A stretch of DNA of 64,000 bases, from positions 62,001-126,000 of the forward strand of contig NZ_QBKN01000006.1 of the NCBI RefSeq assembly GCF_003054175.1. Direction: 5' to 3'. Source of the stretch: Allosediminivita pacifica. GTDB taxonomy: Bacteria; Pseudomonadota; Alphaproteobacteria; Rhodobacterales; Rhodobacteraceae. Shown here in pieces: positions 9,227-16,218 of this stretch (position 1 is the first letter of the stretch; the number at the start of each line of letters is the position of its first letter). The translations under genes were made by a program, and so were the position numbers. The notes below the pieces were generated by a model that made no database searches, was not told the DNA's origin, and was given only the letters and a program-made list of their open reading frames with translations.

Positions 9227-9613
9227 ATGAAAGCACTGAAACTGGCGGCTGCGCTCATGCTGCTGGCCGGCGCCGCCTCGGCGGATCCGGTCGAGGGCAT
9301 GTGGAAGACGCAGCCCGACGACGGCGCCTACGCCTATGTCCGGATGGCGCCCTGCGGCGGGGGGAACATCTGCGGGGTGATCGAGCGGACCTTCAACGAT
9401 GGCGGCGAATATCGGTCTCCGAACATCGGCAAGACGCTGGTCATCAACATGGCGCCGCAGGGTGGCGGCAGCTATGAGGGCCGCGTCTGGCGACCGTCGA
9501 ACGACAAGATTTACCTCGGCAAGATGGAGCTAAACGGCAACCGGCTTGACCTGTCCGGCTGTGTGGCCGGCGGACTTTTCTGCAAGACCCAGACCTGGGC
9601 GCGGCTGAAGTAA
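9227..9613 (+). CDS. DUF2147 secreted protein, copy 1
   Basis: A 128-residue protein with a clear signal peptide (Lys-rich start, hydrophobic core to about residue 17, cleavage at SAD). The mature part has the DUF2147 pattern: PVEGMWKT at the beginning, a central cysteine pair (APCGGGNICGVIE), and a C-terminal GCVAGGLFCKTQTWARL. The four cysteines suggest two disulfides in the periplasm. DUF2147 proteins are small beta-rich exported proteins of unknown function. A second member follows at 9721. A GGGAGGAG-like ribosome site precedes the ATG. Confidence 0.88.
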   Translation: MKALKLAAALMLLAGAASADPVEGMWKTQPDDGAYAYVRMAPCGGGNICGVIERTFNDGGEYRSPNIGKTLVINMAPQGGGSYEGRVWRPSNDKIYLGKMELNGNRLDLSGCVAGGLFCKTQTWARLK

Positions 9614-9644
9614 CCCGATCGGCAGGGTTTCGCAGAGGCGGTGG

Positions 9645-9664
9645 CGGGTCCGGAACCGGGCCCG
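9645..9664. terminator. GC-rich hairpin between the DUF2147 genes
   Basis: CGGGTCCGG and CCGGGCCCG can pair (one G-T) around a very short loop, 32 bases after the first DUF2147 stop. There is no run of T directly after it, so it may be an mRNA stabiliser or a weak terminator. Confidence 0.35.
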
Positions 9665-9720
9665 TCAACCATTGTTTTACCATATCTGAACATATGGTTG
9701 ATGCACCGCTTGGAGGACCC

Positions 9721-10113
9721 ATGACCCGTCTCGCCGCCTTCGTTGCCTTAGGTATCTTCACAGGGACAGCCGCGATCGCGGCGGATCCCGCGACCGGGCT
9801 CTGGCGGACGGAGCCTGACCGCAAGGACCTGACCAGCCTGATCCGCGTCAGCGAATGCGGCGCAGCGCTTTGCGGCACGATCGAGAAGGCCTTCAACCCG
9901 CGAGGGGAGGAGGTGACAACGCCGAATGTGGGCAAGCGGCTGTTCTGGGACCTGAAACCGCAGGGGGATGGGGCCTATGCGGATGGCACGGTCTACGTCC
10001 CGCTGATGGACGTGACTGCGACCGCCAAGGCCGAACTCAGCGGCGACAAACTCAAGGTCACGGGTTGCAAGGGGCCCGTCTGCGACGGGCAGGTCTGGAC
10101 CCGGGTGCAGTAA
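9721..10113 (+). CDS. DUF2147 secreted protein, copy 2
   Basis: A 130-residue paralogue of the preceding gene. It has a signal peptide (MTRLAAFVALGIFTGTAAIAA), then PATGLWRTEPD, a cysteine pair (SECGAALCGTIE) and C-terminal GCKGPVCDGQVWTRV, aligning block by block with copy 1. The start at 9721 is chosen because TTGGAGGACCC lies directly before it; the frame is open 27 bases further upstream. The function is unknown. The tandem pair probably arose by duplication and is transcribed towards the alpha/beta hydrolase gene. Confidence 0.88.
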   Translation: MTRLAAFVALGIFTGTAAIAADPATGLWRTEPDRKDLTSLIRVSECGAALCGTIEKAFNPRGEEVTTPNVGKRLFWDLKPQGDGAYADGTVYVPLMDVTATAKAELSGDKLKVTGCKGPVCDGQVWTRVQ

Positions 10114-10177
10114 TCCGGAACGGCGCAGGTCCGGCCGCGTTGGCCCGGTGAACCTACTTCACCGGGAGACCCGATTT

Positions 10178-11014
10178 ATGCCCATGATCACTGCGCAGGA
10201 CGGCACGCCCCTTTTCGTAAAGGACTGGGGCGACGCGGTGAGCACCAGTCCCACGATCATCCTGATCCATGGCTGGCCGCTCAACTCCGATAGCTGGGAA
10301 TACCAGGCCGTCAGGCTGGCCGAGGAAGGCTACCGCGTCATTTCCTATGACCGCCGCGGCTTTGGCCGCTCGGGTCAGCCCTGGTCGGGCTACAACTACG
10401 ACATGCTGTCGGATGACCTTGCCGCGGTGATCGAGTCGCTGGGCCTGTCGGACGTGACGCTGGTGGGCTTTTCCATGGCGGGCGGCGAGATCCTGCGCTT
10501 CATGAACCGCCATAACGGCCACAAGGTGGCGCGCGTGGCGCTGGTGTCCTCCATCGCGCCCTTCCTGCTCAAGACCGACGACAACCCCGACGGCGCGCCG
10601 GAGGATGTCTTCGAGGGCATGAAGCAGAACCTGCGCAAGGACCGTCAGGGGTTCCTTCAGGACTTCTTCAAGGACTTCTACGGGCAGGGCACCGAGGGCG
10701 GCGGTGTGAGCCAGGGGCAGCTCGACTGGTCGTTCCAGATGGCCATGATGGCGAGCCCCAAGGCGACGCTCGATTGCGTCGACGCCTTCGGCAAGACCGA
10801 CCTGCGCGGGGATCTGGAGTTCATGACCAAGCCCACGCTGGTGATCCACGGCACCGCGGATGCGACCGTGCCGATCGAGCCGACGGCCCACCAGGTGGTG
10901 AAGCACGTCGAGGGCGCGACGCTCAAGGAATACGAGGGCGCGCCGCACGGGATTCCCGCGACGCATGCGGACAGGCTGTTCGATGACCTGCTGGAGTTCA
11001 TCAAGACGACCTGA
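10178..11014 (+). CDS. Alpha/beta hydrolase, chloroperoxidase-like
   Basis: A 278-residue cytoplasmic hydrolase of the cofactor-free haloperoxidase/esterase group. IHGWPLNSDSWEYQ contains the oxyanion HGWP motif, YDRRGFGRS follows, and the nucleophile elbow is GFSMAGGE with Ser near residue 100. A late Asp (GTADATVP) and His (GAPHGIPATH) complete the triad. True substrates of this group are usually unknown esters; halide peroxidation is a side activity. The start at 10178 follows a GGGAG site; a GTG at 10148 is also in frame. It is the last gene of the plus-strand block inserted among the histidine genes. Confidence 0.9.
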   Translation: MPMITAQDGTPLFVKDWGDAVSTSPTIILIHGWPLNSDSWEYQAVRLAEEGYRVISYDRRGFGRSGQPWSGYNYDMLSDDLAAVIESLGLSDVTLVGFSMAGGEILRFMNRHNGHKVARVALVSSIAPFLLKTDDNPDGAPEDVFEGMKQNLRKDRQGFLQDFFKDFYGQGTEGGGVSQGQLDWSFQMAMMASPKATLDCVDAFGKTDLRGDLEFMTKPTLVIHGTADATVPIEPTAHQVVKHVEGATLKEYEGAPHGIPATHADRLFDDLLEFIKTT

Positions 11015-11024
11015 GCAGGTCGTG

Positions 11025-11047
11025 CCCCGTCAGATGACCTGACGGGG
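11025..11047. terminator. Convergent-gene hairpin
   Basis: CCCCGTCAG and CTGACGGGG form a perfect 9-bp stem with a 5-base loop, between the stop of the alpha/beta hydrolase (plus) and the last codons of the cupin gene (minus), which it overlaps. It could end transcription from both sides, although neither strand has a strong T run. Confidence 0.5.
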
Positions 11048-11383
11048 GGCTGCCGTGTCCGGATCGCCCGTGTTGGGCGTTCCGGTCGGTTCGATCAGCA
11101 GGATATGCGCCTCGCCCCGGGCGACGGGGCGGTGCTCCACGTCCCGCGGGATGACGAACATCTGACCTTCGGACAGGTGCACGGTGCGGTCGCGAAGTTC
11201 GATGTCGATCTCTCCCTTGAGGACAAGGAAGAAGTCGTCGGTGTCGGGATGCGCGTGCCAGTGGTATTCGCCCTCGATGCGGGCGACCATGACGTCGTGG
11301 CCGTTGAATTCTGCGACCGTGCGCGGCGCCCACTGCTCGGAGAAGCTTGCCAGCTTCTCGGCCAGGTCGATCGCGTCGCTCAT
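11030..11383 (-). CDS. Cupin domain protein
   Basis: A 117-residue single cupin domain. The first cupin motif reads GEYHWHAHPDTDDFFLVLKGE, with the His-x-His and Glu/Asp metal ligands; the second is the GQMFVIPRDVEHRPVA segment with its His. It probably binds a divalent metal in the cytoplasm; catalytic or sensory role unknown. Its ATG overlaps the hisH stop by four bases (11380-11383), so it is translationally coupled to the histidine operon and may be cotranscribed with hisB and hisH. Confidence 0.88.
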   Translation of the reverse strand: MSDAIDLAEKLASFSEQWAPRTVAEFNGHDVMVARIEGEYHWHAHPDTDDFFLVLKGEIDIELRDRTVHLSEGQMFVIPRDVEHRPVARGEAHILLIEPTGTPNTGDPDTAAPRQVI

Positions 11384-12015
11384 GGCTTCCAGCGCAGGAA
11401 GTTGCCGATCATGCGCAGGCCGGGGCCGGCGCTTTTCTCGGGGTGGAACTGCAGGCCGACGGTGGTTTCGTTGGCCACGATGGCGGTGACGTCGCCGCCG
11501 TACTGGACGTGCGCGATGCGGTGATCGAAGTTCGCCAGCCGCATCTGATAGGAGTGCACGAAATAGGCGTGCTCGCCCGGTTCGATCCCCTCGAGCACCG
11601 GGTGCGGGTTGTCAAAGACGAGATCGTTCCAGCCCATGTGCGGCACCTTCAGGCCGGGCTCGCCCGGCGTGATGTACATCACCTCGCCGTCGATCCAGCC
11701 GAGCCCTTCGGTGGCCTCGTACTCATGCCCCTTGCGGGCCATGAGCTGCATGCCGACGCAGATGCCGAGGAAGGGAACGCCGCGTTTCTCGACGGCTTCC
11801 AGCATGGCCTCGTAGCAGCCGCTGTCGCGCAGCGCCTTGGCGCAGGCCGGGAAGGCGCCGTCGCCGGGCAGGACGAGGTGATCGGCCTTGGCCACGATGT
11901 CGGGGTCTGTGGTGACCTTCACCTCGGCGCCGGTGGTTTCGGCGGCCATCTTCTGGAACGCCTTTTCCGCCGAGTGCAGATTGCCGCTCTCGTAGTCGAT
12001 GATGGCCGTGAGCAT
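11380..12015 (-). CDS. hisH: Imidazole glycerol phosphate synthase, glutaminase subunit
   Basis: A 211-residue class I glutamine amidotransferase. FLGICVGMQL carries the nucleophile Cys near residue 85 and LQFHPEKS the His and Glu of the triad near 190. PGDGAFPACAKAL is the oxyanion-strand region. It supplies ammonia to HisF. It lies 77 bases downstream of hisB on the same strand and runs into the cupin gene by an ATGA overlap. Confidence 0.97.
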   Translation of the reverse strand: MLTAIIDYESGNLHSAEKAFQKMAAETTGAEVKVTTDPDIVAKADHLVLPGDGAFPACAKALRDSGCYEAMLEAVEKRGVPFLGICVGMQLMARKGHEYEATEGLGWIDGEVMYITPGEPGLKVPHMGWNDLVFDNPHPVLEGIEPGEHAYFVHSYQMRLANFDHRIAHVQYGGDVTAIVANETTVGLQFHPEKSAGPGLRMIGNFLRWKP

Positions 12016-12092
12016 GAGGTGTCTCTCCCGCGATTTGTCGGGCCGCAGAGGTCGCCCGAAAAGCAGTGAAAATCAAGTACCGGGCGCTGCCC

Positions 12093-12680
12093 TCAGAGCG
12101 CGCCCTTGGTGGATGGGATGTCGTCGGCCTTGCGCGGGTCGGGTTCGACCGCTTCGCGCAGGGCGCGGGCGACGGCCTTGAAGGCAGCCTCGACGATGTG
12201 GTGGCTGTTGAGCCCGTGCAGCGTGTCGACGTGCAGGGTGATCCCGCCGTGGCTGGACAGCGCCTGGAAGAATTCGCGCACCAGTTCGGTGTCGAAGGTG
12301 CCGATCTTCGCGCTGGGCAGCTCCATGTTCCACACCAGGTAGGGCCGCGCGGAAAGGTCCAGCGCGGCGCGCACCAGCGCGTCGTCCATGGGCAGCAGGC
12401 AGGCGCCATAGCGGCGGATGCCGCGCTTGTCGCCGAGCGCCTTCACCAGCGCCTGGCCAAGCGCGATGCCCGTGTCCTCGACCGTGTGGTGATCGTCGAT
12501 GTGCAGATCGCCCTTGGCGGTGATCTCCATGTCGATCAGCGAATGCCGCGCGAGCTGGTCCAGCATGTGGTCGAAGAAGCCGACGCCGGTGCTGTTGGCG
12601 TAGTGGCCCGAGCCATCGAGATCGATGCTGATGCGGATCTCGGTCTCGGCTGTCTTGCGGTGGATCTCGGCCTTGCGCAT
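12093..12680 (-). CDS. hisB: Imidazoleglycerol-phosphate dehydratase
   Basis: A 195-residue monofunctional HisB that dehydrates imidazole glycerol phosphate, the sixth step of the pathway. The duplicated manganese-binding motifs are both present: [12 protein letters not shown] with [13 protein letters not shown], and [20 protein letters not shown]. The chain ends soon after, so there is no histidinol-phosphatase domain. It is the first gene of the minus-strand histidine cluster. The start at 12680 ([15 protein letters not shown]) fits the family. Confidence 0.97.
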   Translation of the reverse strand: MRKAEIHRKTAETEIRISIDLDGSGHYANSTGVGFFDHMLDQLARHSLIDMEITAKGDLHIDDHHTVEDTGIALGQALVKALGDKRGIRRYGACLLPMDDALVRAALDLSARPYLVWNMELPSAKIGTFDTELVREFFQALSSHGGITLHVDTLHGLNSHHIVEAAFKAVARALREAVEPDPRKADDIPSTKGAL

Positions 12681-12806
12681 GGGGCACCCCTTCGGTCTTT
12701 CGCGCGGTTATAGGGGGCCGGATCGGGGGCGCCAAGGGGCGCCGTCTGGCCATTGCCAGCCCCCCTGCGCTATGTCAGCGTGCGAGCGACAGTGAAAGGC
12801 CCTTCC

Positions 12807-13046
12807 ATGACAACCTGCGTCTTCGTTCAGATCCGCTGCAAGCCGGGCACAACCTACAAGGTTGCCGAAGAAATCGCGCTGCGTGAAATCCATTCCGAGC
12901 TTTACTCGACATCGGGCGAATACGACCTGCTGATGAAGCTCTACATCCCCGAGGGCGCGGATGTGGGCAAGTACATCAACGAAGAGTTGCTGAGCATCGC
13001 CGGGATCGAGCGGTCGCTCACGATCATGACCTTCAAGGCGTTTTGA
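12807..13046 (+). CDS. Stand-alone Lrp/AsnC ligand-binding (RAM) domain protein
   Basis: A 79-residue protein consisting only of the C-terminal RAM domain of Lrp/AsnC regulators; there is no DNA-binding helix-turn-helix. The pattern CVFVQIRCKPGTTYKVAEEI, YSTSGEYDLLMKLYI and SIAGIERSLTIMTFK matches this domain. Stand-alone RAM proteins can bind amino acids or form mixed oligomers with full-length Lrp proteins. The start at 12807 follows a GAAAGG site. It is divergent from hisB, with 126 bases between, and runs into the next small gene. Confidence 0.88.
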   Translation: MTTCVFVQIRCKPGTTYKVAEEIALREIHSELYSTSGEYDLLMKLYIPEGADVGKYINEELLSIAGIERSLTIMTFKAF

Positions 13047-13054
13047 GGGTGCGG

Positions 13055-13387
13055 GTGGGCCTGCTGGCACTGGCGCTCTGGGTGGCTCTGCCCGGTGGCG
13101 TGGCGGCGCAGCAGGTCTACAGCGGCCGCGAGGCGCAGGCGCTGAAATGCGCCTGGATCTTCTCGAAAACCGCGTCGATGCTGGAAAATGCCGACCTGAT
13201 CTCGATCGAGGATCTCGAGACCTCGCTGATGGTGAGCGCGCGGATCCTTCAGCTTTATGTTTCGGGGGATGACCGGACCAAGCTGGCCGGTCTGCGGGTC
13301 GTCGGGACACGGCGGAACGCGATCGAGACGCTTGCGGAGTTCCGTGGCCAGAGCATGGCCTGCCTGCGTATGTTCCCGGTGGAGTGA
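13055..13387 (+). CDS. Small secreted protein of unknown function
   Basis: About 110 residues with a signal peptide (GLLALALWVALPGGVAAQ, cleavage after AAQ or AQQ). The mature part is mostly helical in appearance and has two cysteines (ALKCAWIF and SMACLRMF) that may form a disulfide. No family is recognised. The GTG at 13055 is preferred because GAGGG lies 5 bases before it; a TTG at 13043 overlapping the previous stop is the longer alternative. It directly follows the RAM-domain gene and may be cotranscribed. Confidence 0.7.
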   Translation: MGLLALALWVALPGGVAAQQVYSGREAQALKCAWIFSKTASMLENADLISIEDLETSLMVSARILQLYVSGDDRTKLAGLRVVGTRRNAIETLAEFRGQSMACLRMFPVE

Positions 13388-13394
13388 ACGGCCC

Positions 13395-13580
13395 TCAGTC
13401 GGGACGGACGGTTTCGGGGTCGAAGGGCAGGTCGGCCAGCTCTCGCTTGGACATCTTCGCGACCTGCGGATGGGACAGCGGATCGCGCTGCCACCGGGTT
13501 TCGGGGCGCGTCGGGCGCCGGAAGAGCCGGGGCAGTCCGATGCGGATGTAGCCGAGGCTGGGGAAGGGTGATCGGGTCAT
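13395..13580 (-). CDS. Small conserved-looking protein ending in ADLPF-type motif
   Basis: About 61 residues, arginine- and proline-rich (PRLFRRPTRPETRWQRDPLSHP), ending with MSKRELADLPFDPETVRP. The TRWxRDPLSHP...ELADLPF pattern looks like a small protein common in Rhodobacterales genomes, which is from memory and not checked. No membrane segment, signal or known domain. The start at 13580 is a choice; two upstream ATGs (to 13601) are also in frame. It lies convergent to the preceding secreted protein, 7 bases from its stop. Confidence 0.55.
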   Translation of the reverse strand: MTRSPFPSLGYIRIGLPRLFRRPTRPETRWQRDPLSHPQVAKMSKRELADLPFDPETVRPD

Positions 13581-13671
13581 CTGTGGTATCATGTATGTCA
13601 TGGACGATAGATAGGTGCGCTGGGCGCGCGCGGGAATCGACTTCGCGACGACGGGGCTTTAGAAAAGCTAA

Positions 13672-14577
13672 ATGCGAAACCTGAACGCGATCCCCCTGTC
13701 GGCCCTGCGTGTCATAGAGGCGGTGGCCCGGACCGGCACGCTGGCCGCGGCCGCGGAGGAGCTGGGTGTGACGGCGGGCGCGCTGAGCCAGCGGCTGGGT
13801 AAGGCCGAAAAGGCGCTGGGGCAGCCGCTGTTCCTGCGCGCCTCGACCGGGCTGTCGCCGACGGACGCCTGCGCGCGGATCGCGCCGCGCCTGACCTCGG
13901 CCTTCACCGAGCTTTCGGGCGCCCTGGATGACCTGCGCGAAGAGGCGGAGTCGGTTCTGACGATCACTGTGGCGCCGATCTTTGCCAGCCGCTGGCTGAT
14001 CTGGCGGATCGGGCGGTTCAACGAGTGTCACCCCGGTGTCAGCGTGCGGCTGGTGCCCGGCGTGCCGCTGGTGGACCTCGACCGGTCGGGACATGACGCG
14101 GGCATCCGTGTGCTGCCGGCCTCGGCCGCGCGGCCCGCGAATGCGGTCAAGCTGCTGGACCAGCGCGTGTTTCCGGTGATGTCGCCCGCGCTGGCGCGAG
14201 GGGTGAAGGTGCCGGAAGATCTGCTGCGCCTGCCCGTGATCCGAGAGAACGAGGGGCTTCAGGGCTGGGGGCCTTGGTGGGAGGGCATGGGGCGGGTGCC
14301 GCCCGTGATGCCGGCAGGACCCGCCTACGAGGATGCCTCGCTCTGTCTTGACGCGGCGATGATGGGGCAGGGCGTTTTCATGGCCTGGGAAACTCTGGCC
14401 TGCGACGCGCTCGAGCGCGGGCAGGTGGCTTCGCCTTTCCCGGAGCGGATCCGGACGGGGTCGACCTACTGGTTCGCGACGCGCGGCGCCTCGGCGCGCA
14501 AGCCGGCGCTGCTGGAGTTCCGCAACTGGATCCAGGAGGAGATCGATGTGTCGATCCGCCAGTGGCGGGGTACTTGA
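13672..14577 (+). CDS. LysR-family transcriptional regulator (GcvA-like)
   Basis: A 301-residue LysR regulator. The N-terminal winged helix-turn-helix spans about residues 6-65 (LSALRVIEAVARTGTLAAAAEELGVTAGALSQRL). It begins NLNAIPLSALRVIEAV, as in the GcvA/AmpR branch. The effector domain follows, with VLTITVAPIFASRWLIWRIGRF. It is preceded by 91 bases shared with the divergent small gene, where an autoregulatory site would be expected, but no clear T-N11-A dyad was picked out. Its target genes are not obvious from the neighbourhood. Confidence 0.92.
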   Translation: MRNLNAIPLSALRVIEAVARTGTLAAAAEELGVTAGALSQRLGKAEKALGQPLFLRASTGLSPTDACARIAPRLTSAFTELSGALDDLREEAESVLTITVAPIFASRWLIWRIGRFNECHPGVSVRLVPGVPLVDLDRSGHDAGIRVLPASAARPANAVKLLDQRVFPVMSPALARGVKVPEDLLRLPVIRENEGLQGWGPWWEGMGRVPPVMPAGPAYEDASLCLDAAMMGQGVFMAWETLACDALERGQVASPFPERIRTGSTYWFATRGASARKPALLEFRNWIQEEIDVSIRQWRGT

Positions 14578-14613
14578 GGCCAGCTGATTATTTGTGAGGA
14601 AAGACCGGGTCGA

Positions 14614-14688
14614 TGGAGCGGGCGAGGCGATTCGAACGCCCGACCCTTACCTTGGCAAGGTAATGCTCTACCCCTGAGCTACGCCCGC
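14614..14688 (-). tRNA. tRNA-Gly(GCC), copy 1
   Basis: A 75-nt tRNA including an encoded CCA. The acceptor stem pairs GCGGGCG with CGCCCGC, the D-arm is GCTCAGGGGTAGAGC, the anticodon loop reads CTTGCCAAG with anticodon GCC, and the T-arm is GGGCG-TTCGAAT-CGCCT. A second copy lies 23 bases away. Confidence 0.95.
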
Positions 14689-14711
14689 ATATCCATCGAT
14701 GTCGGCCATTC

Positions 14712-14786
14712 TGGAGCGGGCGATGAGATTCGAACTCACGACCCTTACCTTGGCAAGGTAATGCTCTACCCCTGAGCTACGCCCGC
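14712..14786 (-). tRNA. tRNA-Gly(GCC), copy 2
   Basis: A 75-nt tRNA with encoded CCA. It is identical to copy 1 through the acceptor, D- and anticodon arms, but the T-arm is GTGAG-TTCGAAT-CTCAT. Three base pairs of the T-stem have changed on both strands, so pairing is kept. It is transcribed first, in the same direction as copy 1. Confidence 0.95.
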
Positions 14787-14895
14787 GTCCCTGAATGGGT
14801 AGCGGGGATTTAACGGTCCCCCGTCGGGCGTGCAAGAGGAAATTTCCGCCTTTTTCTTGCTTTTCGGCACGCCGTCACGTCAGCCTGTCCGCTGC

Positions 14896-15792
14896 CTATT
14901 CGGCCGCGGTGCTGTCGCTTTCGGGGCAGATGAGATCGGTGTTCTCGGTCGCACCGGCATGGGTGCTGAGATAGACCGTGGCCTGCGACGTCTGACCCCG
15001 CAGGAGCGGGTCGGGAACGAGCCCCAGCCGCATGGCCAGCGCCGCGAGATCCGCGCGATTCTGGGCGCCTGTCTTCTGCTGCACCGTGGCCAGCCGCTGC
15101 CGGACGGCGGAAAACGAGATGCCGAGCGTGTGGGCGATCTGCTTGTCCATCATGCCGAGCCCGACGAGGCCGATCAACTCGCGCTGCTTCTCGGTTAGGC
15201 CGTACTTGGTGACCATCTCCTTCTTGAGCAGCTCGGTGTAGCGCAGGTGGGCCGAATGCGAGAGGGCGTGGAGCGTCCAGCCATGCCGGATGAGCAGATC
15301 GTCGAAGTCGGGCTTTGAGTGAGCTCCGCCGAAGGTCATCAGGGCGGCCTGGCCGTCGATCCCCATGCGCAGGGGGAAGGCGACCGCCGCGTCCACGCCG
15401 AGCTGCGAAGCCATCATGAGATGCTGGCGGCGTTCGGGTGAGATCGTTCCCATTTCATCGAAATAGGAAACCCCGACGGTGACCGGCGTAAGATAATGGC
15501 AGCCGTGGCTGCGGAACGTGGCCGTGTCGCGCAGGTGCTGATACTCGTCGATCCAGGTCAGCCAGACGGAGTCGATCGTGGTGTGCACGAACTGGGGGCG
15601 GGCCGGATTGCGGAAATCAGTGGCGTAGGTGTATTCGACGAAGGGAAGCGCCATCTCGGCCCCGGTCTGCACCAGGATATCCCAGACCGCGCGGGTCGAG
15701 TTCGCTGCCTCCAACTCCACGAGTCCGCGGAGAAGCCGCTCGGGTATGAAGGATTCGTTTTCTTGGATGGCGCGGCCATCTGGATGATTCAT
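14896..15792 (-). CDS. LuxR-family transcriptional regulator
   Basis: A 298-residue regulator. The first 190 residues resemble an autoinducer-binding-type domain (WLTWIDEYQHLRD, DAAVAFPLRMGIDGQAALMTFGG). The C-terminal LuxR helix-turn-helix follows (LTEKQRELIGLVGLGMMDKQIAHTLGISFSAVRQRL, near 220-260). A 40-residue tail comes after it. No luxI-type synthase gene is in the window, so it may be a solo receptor or bind another ligand. The ATG at 15792 is chosen over an upstream extension of 19 codons. A 20-bp dyad lies about 85 bases upstream. Confidence 0.85.
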   Translation of the reverse strand: MNHPDGRAIQENESFIPERLLRGLVELEAANSTRAVWDILVQTGAEMALPFVEYTYATDFRNPARPQFVHTTIDSVWLTWIDEYQHLRDTATFRSHGCHYLTPVTVGVSYFDEMGTISPERRQHLMMASQLGVDAAVAFPLRMGIDGQAALMTFGGAHSKPDFDDLLIRHGWTLHALSHSAHLRYTELLKKEMVTKYGLTEKQRELIGLVGLGMMDKQIAHTLGISFSAVRQRLATVQQKTGAQNRADLAALAMRLGLVPDPLLRGQTSQATVYLSTHAGATENTDLICPESDSTAAE

Positions 15793-15875
15793 AACAAAAC
15801 TACGTCTGTTCGATCTTGGCGGTGAGTGCCGCTGAGGGCAGGCCGACATGGCCGAGGCGTTGGAAAAATTTGGTC

Positions 15876-15895
15876 AGACACAAGCGTTTGTGCCT
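15876..15895. promoter_or_regulatory. 20-bp imperfect palindrome upstream of LuxR-type gene
   Basis: The sequence AG-N-CACAA-N4-TTGTG-N-CT is a two-fold symmetric site of lux-box length in a relatively AT-rich stretch, 84 bases upstream of the regulator ATG. It may be an autoregulatory operator; its sequence does not match the classical lux box. Confidence 0.4.
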
Positions 15896-16187
15896 TGTTT
15901 GGTAAAGCATCTTGACCCGCACCCAGCAAGTCACACCCCTGTTCGGAAGTGTGTCAGGGATGTGGCGGCCTGTAGGGTGGCGGGGGCAGGGCACGCTCAA
16001 TATTTTGATATGAAAGGATTTGTTCGGAATTCGGGCAGTATTGACGCCAAGTAACGGCGGGGCTCGCGAATTTTGTGTCAGCGGCGCGCCTGCGCAAACG
16101 CTGCCGCGTGTCAGCGGACCGTCCCGCGCCCGTCAGGGCGGACACACATGATTGCAGACTGGACCGATGGATCGGAGGGATCCCCCC

Positions 16188-16203
16188 GCCCGGCAGGCCG
16201 GGC
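16188..16203 (-). terminator. Hairpin after pyruvate carboxylase
   Basis: GCCCGGC and GCCGGGC form a compact GC stem 16 bases downstream of the carboxylase stop in the transcript direction. There is no T run after it. It is a likely 3' end hairpin but not a textbook terminator. Confidence 0.4.
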
Positions 16204-16218
16204 AGGGGCTGAGCCGTG

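Larger units (their letters stand above)
15793..16218. other. Intergenic region between luxR-type gene and pyruvate carboxylase
   Basis: 426 bases with no convincing gene. It is less GC-rich than its surroundings near 15860-15900 and 15995-16030. It holds the dyad at 15876-15895 and a terminator-like hairpin for the carboxylase gene at 16188-16203. The short open frames here have no ribosome site or recognisable protein pattern. Confidence 0.6.
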
